DNA of 64,000 nucleotides from assembly GCA_016490735.1 (NCBI GenBank), contig JAEMWC010000008.1, positions 376,001 through 440,000 on the forward strand. The letters run 5' to 3'. This DNA is from Pachyseris speciosa (lineage: Eukaryota; Cnidaria; Anthozoa; Scleractinia; Pachyseridae). Position 1 is the stretch's first letter, and each line of letters starts with the position of its first letter. Below the pieces are notes generated by a model. That model was not told the DNA's origin and made no database searches. It saw only the letters and a list, made by a program, of their open reading frames with translations. The position numbers and the translations under genes are program-made. Shown piece after piece: positions 47,101 to 59,100 of the stretch.

Positions 47101-50100
47101 ACAGGATTCCAAACCAAGACATTTTCTGCACCATTCATACATTCTAACTTCGAGTTTTAAGTTGGAGACAGAGTAGATATTCTACTTTTAGCATAGGAAG
47201 TCATCAGTCACCAATTTGTTCCTTTCTAGACAAATACAAGGAACACCTTGATCGTGTCAAAAGAGACAGAACTCATCCAGCATCATCATCCAGTTTACCA
47301 AATAGCTTGGCAACTATGGACCACTCACAGCAAGTTCGTCATGCCCAATTAGACTCCAGAATTCATGAGAAATCATGGCCCAGTCCTCATGATCTGTCAA
47401 GACCAAGCAGCTCAGCCACATTCCAGAATGGCACATCAAGGATCACGAGCCCCCTTCCAAGCTCAAGGAGCTTGAGCCAATATGGACCAAGCACCCAACA
47501 GGGTGGTATGCCTGAAGCTGGTCATTTAGAGGGCCCTGCAAAGGGTCTCTTCTCTGATGGACATCAAAGACCTGATTTGTTTCCAGCTTCTCGTAAGTAC
47601 AGTACCACTCAAAAGTAAGTTACCACCCTCACGCTCTACGCAAATTGCGTCGCGTGTTACACGAATCACGTTGCATGCCACGCAATTTGCATAGCATGCA
47701 ATGTCCTGGAAACTGTAAGTATATTGACTTGATGCTCTCTCATGATTTAATATGCCCATTGTAAAGCAACGATAGTCAATTTCAATAGTCAATTTCCAGT
47801 GTTCACAAAAGCCCACTAAGAAGATTCAAATGAATGTGCGTGATCAATCAATCATCACATGTGTTGGAATGCTAGATGATAGAAGGCCATTAACATTTTA
47901 AGTGTTCTACTTGTCCTCTTAAGCTTTTCAGACATCCTAAACATTCCAGTCAGCAGCAACTTACTTGATGTTTCAAGTTCCTAGTATTATAACTTGACTC
48001 TTGTTTTGAATCGTGTTGAAGAACTTTCCTAGTGCTGTAACATTGATTCAAACCATTGCAAAAAAAAAAAGCAGATATCTGGAGATCTTGTAGATCTCCA
48101 CTTGGGTTGTTTTATTCAGCGTATTTTTTTCTTTCAAACTACAGGGAATTCAACACTTCGCCGTTATGACAGTGACGCATCGATCACAGACACTTCCTCT
48201 ATTGTGTCTGGTCCACAGTCATCACGGCTTTCTGATGGCCGTTCTTCTGTGTTGTCTATCACACAAGGTAGCTATGCTCCAGACTTGTACTTGACAGATG
48301 GGTACGAGAGTGAACTTTACATGACGGCAAGTATAGGAAGTTCTGTGTCAAGGGCAGCATTTATAGCTGGGAAAGATCCTCATTTATCCAAGTAAGATTA
48401 TCACTGTTGTATGTTTGAACCTATTTTGTGTTTTTTAGTCATTTTGATGAACGGCTTTGACAAATACCCTTGGATTCTATTAACACCTGCTTATTACTTC
48501 ATTCGAAGTTGGGCCAAGTTTTTTACACTTTCTGTAAAACGCTGCAGGATTAAACTTCTATTTCAGCGCTGACATTTCACCAAACACTTTTGTATGCATT
48601 TAACTGGATCGTGGAGGGAATGAGGGAGGGTTGGTCCCATGGATACATGTCAGCCATCTCAGTTACAATACTTTCAACTGATTCCTGTTCTTTTTTCATG
48701 ATGATGATAAAAAAGTTGTGCATTTGGTTGTCATCTTCCTGACTGTTATTGGCACAAAAAAGTAACTCAGGCTTGAATAAAGTGTTGTGAATTACTACAC
48801 CTGAAATCAGGTGATATTCTGCAAGATTGAGCAGGATAATTGTTTTATTATTCAACACATTAATGACAAAGCACAATTTTCTGCATTTATTGCAAAAAAA
48901 GAAAGAAAAACCACCATTTTTTTCTATTTAATTACGCACATCACAGGATATCTGTTGAATACTCACAGCGAATACAGTGTTTGTATTACAAGCCGGGACC
49001 CGGGTACCAGCACCCGTCTACTTTGAAGGGAATACCCAGCTTTTTTGGGTGCAAAATTGAAAGCTCTACCTATCAAATTCACTCAGGGTACCTGGCTACT
49101 CCTAATCATGTCCCCTTTTACTTGAAAAATTAATGAAAACCCTGCGAATATTGAGAGCACAATGACTGTCTCTGGACCGTGTGACCATGTGTTGAATAAG
49201 AGAGGGGCATATTCATTAGTTAGTGTACTTGTAGTGGAGGAGCATTTAAGTCAAACTTAGTTCCTACAAAACCATGGCTTGCATATGAGAGTATGGACAG
49301 ATCATGGATGGATAGACAGATGGACAAATGGAGGGCTTCCCAATGGATGAGTGGGGTGGATGAGTGAACAAGTGGATACCAAGTGTGGGTGGTTGGGTGT
49401 TTACTTAATTGATACCCTTAATTAACTGTCAGCTTAAAACTAATACAATGATATAGAACATTTGTTGAGGGGGTGAGGGGGGGGGGGGTGGGGGGTGTGG
49501 AGTGGACTTCAGGTGAATTCCACACTGATAACTCCAGAATAGTGTGCAACAATAATGGAATATGAATGATATATGAAATGAATCATATATGAACTGCGGA
49601 AATGAAATCAAATGAAGAATGATCCTCACAGTTATGAACGTAATTTATGCAATTGGAATGCTAATAACAATGTATTTTTACTCAATATTGTTTCACATGG
49701 ACTTTAAGACAGGTCTTTTTCATAGACCAACAAAGAGTTATATATACTGTGGTTCAGTTTTATCTTTGGTTTCAGTTAACCAACTGCCTCGCCTAAGTGG
49801 AAGGTGGGTGCCTGGGATACCCAGGGGCTTCCACTTTGGCCAGCCAGCCCCTAGATAGAATACTGCCCCCATGGCTGGTAAATCCCCGCAACCCAGCCAT
49901 GAGCCCCCATTCCAGGCACCCGTCACACTAATGAAACAGTGGAAGGAAGAAAAAATAGGGGATGGGAGGGGGGGGTGGGGACGCTAAATGAACCGCTCCA
50001 CAGACCACTGCACAAACGCTCAACGAAGAACTTGCAGATCGTAGTGGTGTACAAAGCTACCACAAACCATGTGAGCCTGCACTTAAGGGATTGTCCGCTG

Positions 50101-53100
50101 GATTCCTGCGGAGCTCGCAGGCCGCTTGACCACTAAGCTTGAGGACCGCGTGACCGCTTAACTTGTGGACCACCAAGCTTGAGAACTGCTTAACCGCTAA
50201 GCTGGTGAACTGCTTGACCGCTAAGCTCGTGAACCACTTAACCGCTAAGCTCGTGGACCGCTTGACCGCTAAACTTGTGAACTGCTAGACCGCCAAGCTT
50301 CTGAACCGCTTGACTGCTAAGCTTGCCTGTAAGCTCATGGTGGTTAACTTAGTTAAATTACGTTTAACCAAATTTAACCAACTGCCTTGCTTAAGTAGAA
50401 GGTGGGTGCCAGGGATACCCAGGGGCTTCCACTGTGGCCAGCCAGCCCCTAGATAGAATACTGCCCCCATGGCTGGCAAATCCCTGCAACCCAGCCATGA
50501 GCCCCCATTCCAAGCCGAAGGGACTCTCCGAGCTGACGCAAGCCAGATCGGAGAGGGAAAGAGGGGCTCAGGGCTGGGGGAAACCCAGGCCCCAAACCAC
50601 CAAAGTCCCGAGGCACCCTACAAAAAAAAAACAACTAGGAAAAGAGAAAGATACGCAAGAAATAACTGTCAAGTGAGAAGGTTTGCTACCCCACGATAGT
50701 ACTGACGGGAGTGTGAATATAAAGCTGATAAGCATCGCTGGACCATCTGCCAAGCGTCTTGATGAGGTGATCAGGTAAACCACAAGAGGCTGCTGAAGTA
50801 GCTGCGCCAATGGGGAAGCTATGGCCGGTGTAGCAACCAGGGACTCCAGCTGCGGAGAGAATAGATTGAATCCTGGATTTCAGCCATGGGCAATGTAGGG
50901 GGGGGGGGGGGGGGGTGCCATCAGAGAGAAGGAAGAGTGGACCATGAGTTGAGTCACGGACGTGTAGATACTGGGTAAGGGCGCATACAGGGCACAGATC
51001 GCATTTCCCAGCACCAATGTAGATATAGCAACCTTGGCGAAAGGGATCCATCTTAGAGCACTTAATATGAATCCTGAAGCTGCCTGGATTGACTAGGGAA
51101 TCTGCTTGGACATCGCTGACAGCAAGGTGGATGTCGGGATTGAAGGGGGGGTTGACAGTGAACTCACTGGCGCGTAAGAAACCAAAAAACCCGAGACAGC
51201 AGGCAGCCCAAAGCATTGTATGGTTGTAGTCAGAGAGGTTCAAGGACTGGAACATAATGTGTATCAGCTCGATGGTGATGGGTTGGCGCTGACGCCTATT
51301 TGAGCCTTGGTGGCGTTTGATACCCCACTACACACGCTGTAACCGAAGGCAACCAACCAGCGGAGAAGGCAGACCCTCCTCGATGTGAAGGGACCGGAGA
51401 GTATTGGCAAGAGGACAGCAGAAATGGACGAGCACATCTTCACTGGCTGGAAGAGCTAATCCGAAGGAGATAGGCTATTGTCCTGAGCACAGAAGTCCAA
51501 GAAGCAGCGTTGGGCAGAAGCATAAACTTTCCTGGTAGAAGGGGCAAGACCCTGAGTCAAGTAGAAGTGGCATTTATCTGACAACGAAGTTCCAAGTCCG
51601 AGAGGAGCTGGAGTCTGCATCCTGGAGTCTGACTCCGGAATGGAGTCTGCATGAGGGGCTAGCCGGCGAAAACGCTGAAACTGAAAACGAGACAGGGAGT
51701 CAGCGATCGGGTTAGACTTCCCTCTAACTGAGGAGGCACTGAAAGAGGAGTGATGAGCTGCCAACAGGGACAGATAGCGAACCAAGGACATGATGGTAGG
51801 GGCTCTTCAAGTGCCAGACCGCAGAATATCCACCACTGAGCAGTTATCTGATAGGAAGTTGACCCGTTTGGAGGCCCATAGGGGACCCCAGAGGTACGCT
51901 GCCACAACGATAGGGAAAAGTTCCTTGTACTCTATAGACTCAGAGACCTGTGTTGGGAGCCATGCACCTGAAAACCAGTGACCCTGGAAGACTGCTCCGT
52001 AACCAAGGGCCCCAGAGGCATCTGAAGAAACCTCGAAGTCAGGGAGTGGAGCCCACTGGGGGTACAGAAGGAAGCTGCAACCATTCGAAAACTGGAAAAA
52101 CTCTCGCCACCAGGCTAGGTCAAGGAAGAACTCCTGATTGAGACGAATCGGGTGGTCTTGGACCCTGAGACCACCAGTTTTCCCTCCAAAAGTGCTTGGA
52201 GTTCGATTTCTTGGGCTCGAATATTGTCTGGAAGAAGGTCATCCAGGTCTACAAAAAGCCCTGCTGTAATTTTAGAAACAAGCTTATATGGGACTGGAGC
52301 ATAGCCAGGACCCACCACAAATGCTTTGTTGAGGCTTGGAAAAGTGGAGGAGTCAAATCCGGTCGCGCCACTGCAAGAGCCCCCAATCCCTACAGGCAAG
52401 TTGGCAGAGAACCTGGCAGAGGACTGCCAAATGAGCTATCAGTTGAAATAAATGAAGGCCTCGGAGCATAACATCCTATGTCGAATTTTGAGTCGTTTTT
52501 CGATTTTGCTTGGATTTGTCTGAATTTCTGCATGTGAACTGCAATTCGATGGAAACACATTGTATGGTATTTTTTTGACTGATTCATCCAGAATCCAGAA
52601 ATGCATATTTTCTTACGTACACCAAGAAACCAACCTTCCATGGGAGTGGTTTGCAAGTTGCATTACATCTTCTTTCAATCGAATTGCAGTTTACATGCAA
52701 CAATTTGGGCAAATCCCGGCAAAATCAAAAAACAACCCAAAATTCGACATAGGATGGTTATGCTCCGAGGCCTTCAATTGAAGTTAAGCTCATTTGTATG
52801 CGTACCGTATTAATATTCATACGTGAATTATGTGAACATTTGTGAGGAGTATAACTAAAACTGGACGTGAAATGATTGACGGGTAGAAAGGATTGTTTGA
52901 TAGTGTGACGTAGACTATAAATTTAGCGGTTAAAACATCGATTAAGCTCATTGGATACGAAACTTACGTGAGTGCTGGAGCTGCAGATCGCTACGTATTA
53001 ACTGCATTATAGGTTTGCCTTCCCGCCTGGTGATCGAAAGACGTCATGAAAAGTCCGGAGATCCGTAAGTTCTTAACGCTTCTGAAAGAATCCAGTTAGC

Positions 53101-56100
53101 GTTTTCTCTGTGCTTACCAAATCACGATGAGATATTAGCGTTTTGGAGTACAGAGTAGAAGCCAGGCGGAAAAAGTCTGAAAACAACTCTCGTCTCAAAA
53201 GCGGCGCGTCGTTGCTAGTCTTGTTCCATTTCTCAAAGGTTGCGGTGCTAAAAGCCGGGAAAGCGAGGGTGGTTTTTGGACTTTAGGGCGAAAAGTGTAT
53301 GTTTGAAGAGTTGTTGTTCTTCACGCTTGGAGCAGACAATGATCCCAGAATTCATTGCGGTCAAACAGGGCGCTGTCTGAAGTCATAACCTCTCGCGGGG
53401 GGCGGTGGGTTGGGGCAGATTATTACTTGTTTTCAGTAAAAACTCTACCTTATGAAATAACTTTGAAAACTGTGTAGCTGCTGCACCGAGGTTTCCATTG
53501 TTCATTAATTTTGAAGAGTGCATTTTTTGAAACCAATCGTGACATGAAATCCCAGCTTGCTTTTACTGTTAGCCATGAAATAGTTGGTCGAACTTCGGAA
53601 CCGCTACCGAAAATTCATTCGGCACGAAGTGAAGTCTGCCCGTTTTCGATGAGTATCTTGAACACAATCCATGGAAAAGTTGCATTGGCGTGAATGGCAA
53701 AAATTCAAAGCAATATTAAGCGGTACTCCTCGCGATTCGTCTGTGTGAATCAGACTACGTAAACAACGGATGATAACGTGAACAATCGCCGCAGTTATGA
53801 ACACAACTTAAGCAGTAAGGAAACCAAAAACAAACAAACAAACAAAAACAAAACAAAACGGAAAAAAAAAACGCTTGTACGGGATTCAAACCCACAACCT
53901 CTGCGAAACCGGTGAATTGCCGTAACATCCGCGCCTGTTGGTTCGTGACATATCCGTGACTGATGAACAAGGGAGAATGAATATTTGGTAAACACGCTGC
54001 CGAATTTTAACACATAAATCGCTTTTGCGTTGATCGCCTCGGTTTTTCGCTTCTATGGAGGCTAATAAACTAAAGCAAAAAGTATTCTCACGTCAGATAA
54101 ACATTTGTGCGCGACTACAGTCATTGTGATGAGACAATCCATCACGCGTGATAAAGGGATTAAATTTCATGCAAATTTTTTTACGTTTTGGAGCCAAGTT
54201 AATTTCACAAAAGAGTTAAGCATTTCTGTCAAATTCTTTCACTGTCGTCATTTATGTTAATTTTTATAAGATTTTCATTCCATTGTTTTCCACTTGACGA
54301 TGAAAATGAATCCATCAAAAACGTTTCAACTGACGAAACCACGCGCAAGTTTTAATTTACTACGCAACACAACGTTCTGAGTAAACGAAACATGATGGAA
54401 AACAGCGTACTCTTAGGACTCTTAATTTTTGCCCTAGAACATCTGATTAACTCAAATTTTTGCTGTTGGTCACCAATAGGAGTTGTCTTGGCAAAAAGTT
54501 TCTTCAAGTCAAAACAGCCGTCTTTAATATTTTGTGATTTTTCAGCCATCGGCAAGCTTTTTGCGCACTGATTTAGAATCAACCGAGGTTTTTGTACGCT
54601 GGATTTAAGATGTACGCTGTATTTAAGACAAACAAGCGACTTTAGCGCTGTGTTATATCGGCCAAAGCCTTTCCGAAAGAACTTAGAGTCAACCAAGGCA
54701 ACTGGGCGCTGTTTTCGACTGGGCCGAACCCTTAAGTCAAGCTGATTCGGACTCAAACAACCGCGCTTTAACGCTAGCGTTGACGTTAACATCAACACTA
54801 ACCCTAACCATGTCCCTAACCCTATCCCTAGCCCTAGCCGACGCTCTAGCCCTAATGTTAAGTCCAACCTAAACCCAACAATAACCCTGAATCTCTTCGG
54901 AGTGAGTGCTGTTTTCAGGTCGGACAAAATCTTTGCGCGCTGACCTGAGATTAACCAAGGCTACTGTGTGCTGTTTTTTTTAAAGTCAACCATGAATATT
55001 GTGCACTGTTTTTGTGCCAAGCGAGCTTGTCGAGTGTTATGATTAAGCAAAAACGACACATTGCGCATTGCGTCTAACTGAACAGAAACGTTCTGTGTTC
55101 TCTTAAATCGGTTATGAGCATTTGGCACTTAGTCTTTCACACAAAGAATACCCATGGGCATTGTTAATTAGCATACTCCACCAAAGATAATTGAAGGCCT
55201 CGGTGCATAACCATCCTGTCGAATTTTGAGTCGTTTTTCGATTTTGCTTGGATTTGTCTGAATTTCTGCATGTGAACTGCAATTCGATGGAAACACAATG
55301 TATGGTATTTTTTTGACTGATTCATCCAGAATCCAGAAATGCATTTTTTCTTACGTACACCAAGAAACCAACCTTCCATGGGAGTGGTTTGCAAGTTGCA
55401 TTACATCTTCTTTCAATCGAATTGCAGTTTACATGCAACAATTCGGGCAAATCCCGGCAAAATTGAAAAACAACCCAAAATTCGACATAGGATGGTTATG
55501 CTCCGAGGCCTTCAAATGAAGGCACATCAAGCGTACCTGAAGACTGGGAGGTAGAGCAGGGAGTACCAAAGCTCAAGGATGCCGGACACTGCATAGAATT
55601 TGAAGCCGAGGAGAGAGGACTAGACGTTGCGGCCATGTTTGTGTTCCCGCCACTTGAATCCCGAAGGGAAGATAGCAATGGAGGTAGTGATTCTGCAAGA
55701 GCTCTTGAAATAGCCTGACTTAAAGAGTTGTTGTCCTGCAGAGAAACAGGTTGACTTGGTGGTGAAGCTGGAGTATTAACTGGAGGAGCTGGTGTAGAAC
55801 CGCTACCAGAACGCGAAGACGTGGTAACCGGAGAAGACATTGTGGAGAAGCTGTTGTTTGTGTTTCCCATCCGGAGAGAACGTGACAACATGCACGTCTT
55901 GAAAAAAACTTGCAAGAAAAAGGATACAAGAAAAAACACGCTGTAGGACTGCGGTTCCTAAACAAGCTGAAAAAGGATGGGAAGACGCTAAATGAATCAC
56001 TCCACAGACCACTGCACAAACGCTCAATGACGAACTTGCAGATCGTAGCTACCACGAACCATGTGAGCCTGCACTTAAGGGATTGTCTGCTGGATTCCCG

Positions 56101-59100
56101 CTGAGCTCGCGGGCTGCTTGACCGCTAAGCTTGAGGACCGCTTGACCGCTTAACTCATGGACCGCTAAGCTTGAGAACTGGTTAACCGCTAAGCTGGTGA
56201 ACTGCTTGACCGCTAAGCTCATGAACCACTTAACCGTTAAGCTCGTGGACTGCTTGACCGCTAAACTTGTGAACCGCTAGACTGCCAAGCTTATGAACCA
56301 CTTGACCGCTAAGCTCGTGGTGGTTAACTTAGTTAAATTACATTTAACCAAATGAAATTGTTATTTTCCTTTGTTTTTGGGCATGGTAATGTATGATAAT
56401 GACTTTGAAACAAAGGACATTAAAATTTGAACCAAGGTTAAAATTGAACAACAACATATACACGAGATTAGTGTGTTGAAATCACTTTAAAACAGTTGTC
56501 TTTGTGAATTAAAGAATTGCATTTGTTAGTTTATTAGAACATTCAGTACCTGAAGTGTTTTATTTAAACACTGCATCTTTCTTATTTTTCAGTGGCCGTC
56601 CATATTCTTCAACAATGGATTTGAGGAAGCAAGCGATGAGCCAGAAGAGTTTTCCTGGGATTGATACTGTTGACCATGGGCGCGGTGCACCACAGCGTTT
56701 CCTCTCTGTGCCGGATGTACGCATCAGCAGGGAGCCTCAGAAGAGTAAAACAGGCAGCAGTGGATCAAAAACAAAATTAAGGGTGAGTGTGGTCAGTCTC
56801 CCGACAACTAGTTATTGTCAAACAAAAGCTCCATTTGTGGTTTATGTTAAATGTTTAAATGAGTAACAAGAGGCTACAATTAACCTAAACTCGGGCTTGC
56901 AAAAAACAGCATTGTATCCCTATTAAGCGCTAAACAAAAGAAAAGAGAGAAGTCTGTCTTTCTTACATCGGACACATTGAGCTTAGCTTCTGTTGGAGTC
57001 TATTTCTTTAGACCCCTATCAACACATATCCCCCTAAAATTACAAACTTGCTTTACAGCTCAACCATTGAGAACAATAATTGTAACACTTGTAAAAAAGA
57101 AGAAGAAAAAGAGAAATGAAAAAAAAGCCTGCAACATATGCCACTAATAGATATCGAACCCGGGTTAGCTGAGTCAGAGGCAAGAACAATGACCTCTTGG
57201 CCACAGAGGTTCATCGCAATGTAATATGATAAAATAGTGTATTGATTCCAAAAAAACTAAGCACACTCGTTTTCACTTCGATGGATATTTGTTTGAGAAA
57301 GAAAGCGCTCATCAAACGATGTAGTTTTATTTTGCATAAAGGTTAATGGAGTCTCGGTGAAATGTGAGGAAAAAATAATCAACAGAGTGAAACTGTTTAC
57401 AAATACATCAATCCAGGGTCATTTGAAACATGAGAAAGCCAAACGTTTCTGCGGGCAGTTTAAACTCACGCAAGTAAAAACTAATCACTTATCATTCAAA
57501 AACTAATGTCCAGCAATTGAGATATTGTGGAAAAATAGTAAATAAGGGGTGTATGATATCCTGTACTTGAGTTATTCAACAAAATGTACTACCTCTTAAT
57601 GGAGTGGACACGAGGAAACACGGCAGTCTAATTAAAAACATCTGGGGGTAAGTTCGAACATGTTAAAAGCTTTCTTCTCGCAGTTGAACTTGCAAACATT
57701 CGTATGGACACTTCTTTTAACATATTAGTTGTTCAGACTTCAAAGACACAAGGTGAATTGATGTTTTCCGATATGTGACAACAGGCATCATTCATTGGTT
57801 CATGTCTTTTTCTTTGCAGTGTATATCCATAGACCCCTATAAACATATATCCCTTGAAAATTGCTTTACAGCTCAACCATTTATAACTTGCAATAATTAT
57901 AACACTTGTAAAAAAATATATTTAAAAAAGGAGATGAAAAAAAGGAACGCAAAAAAAAAAAAGAAAATAAAAAGAAAAAAAAGGTGTCGATAGCGGGAAT
58001 CGAACCCGGGAACATCTGCATCAGAAGTGGTAAAGATGACCACTAGGCCACACTCATTCAGCATAGCTACTGAGGTAAAAATAGTTTACTTATTTCAAAA
58101 TGACCATTATTAGTTAGCGCTTGTGCAGAAATGCCGAAAGTGAGCTTTGTGGCTGAAACTCAACGAAGAATTAAAAAAAAGAAGAACCATCGACATTTTA
58201 AGACCCGGGCGACCCATGAGATGCAGGAAGCCTGGGTAATAACTGTAATATTCATTTATTTTATTAAGAGACGAGATAAACCAAATTCAACACTGTAATT
58301 TCGAAGATTTGCAGATATCTTACTCAAATTCCAGAAATATGTAAGGAATGTTATTTTTCATTTGAATTAAAGCTACACTATGTGTCAGTGACATAGTGTG
58401 ACAATGAATATGGAAACTTACTATTATAGTAAAACAGAAAAATATGAAGAAGCTAAGTACCGAGAACTGTTTTTAACCATTTTAAAACTTTTCAGAACTA
58501 AAGTTGTCTTGATGTGAAGTTTGAAAACTGATTTTAAAACTAATTAAAATTTAAAGTACATATGGGTTATTGGCCAGGCGTGAGGTCAAGATGACGGGAT
58601 ATTGGCCAAGTTCTTATTTTTTTTGTACATTGGTGGACTGAGATGAAGTCGAGGTCCATAAATACACAAAAAAAGAACGAGGCTAATATACCGCCATCTT
58701 GAACGAGCAAGCTTTGTCAATAAAGGATTTGTTATCTGGCTCAAAAAAAAAGATGCTATTAAAAGACCGTAAAACGTGGGACAAATGGGCTATCCTGAGC
58801 AGTCAAGATGGCTCCATCTTGACCTTGTGGGTAGCCTATCACAGCAGGAGGATTGATTCATCCTGCCTGCTGAAAGAGCCAGTCATATATTACCGTAAAA
58901 ACTTGTGTATAAGCCGCACTTTTTTGCTGAAAATTTGGGTTCAAAATCATGGGTGCGGCTTATATACGGGACCATTGCTTTCAGAGTAAGTAAACTAACT
59001 TCTATATGGGGTCACAAATGAAGGCCTTGGAGCATAACCAACCTATGTCAAATTTTAGGTCGTTTTCCGATTGTGCTTGGATTTGTCCGAATTTTTGCAA

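Larger units (their letters stand above)
49776..56354 (-). mobile_element. Ngaro-like tyrosine-recombinase retroelement with split direct repeats
   Basis: Read on minus: A1 repeat (56354-55984), gag-like ORF1 (55879 onward), an insertion (52454-55513), the rest of ORF1, a fused RT end/RNase H, tyrosine recombinase (51255-50686), B1 (50513-50374), A2 (50373-49980), B2 (49915-49776). A1/A2 and B1/B2 are near-identical direct pairs, giving the A1-ORFs-B1-A2-B2 plan of Ngaro-type YR retroelements. The A repeats contain a minisatellite of about 24 bp (ACCGCTAAGCT). Most of the RT is deleted and the recombinase has a lost active-site Arg, so it is inactive. Confidence 0.8.

Noticed and set aside
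50434..50676. Plus-strand frames across the Ngaro B1 repeat
   Set aside because: They are antisense to the retroelement and not conserved in the B2 copy.
54352..54927. 191-residue frame on minus
   Set aside because: It crosses the degenerate telomere-like repeats and has no recognisable domain; open by composition.
57981..58055. Functional tRNA gene
   Set aside because: A and B boxes are good but the acceptor stem does not pair, and the sequence lies in a dispersed repeat.
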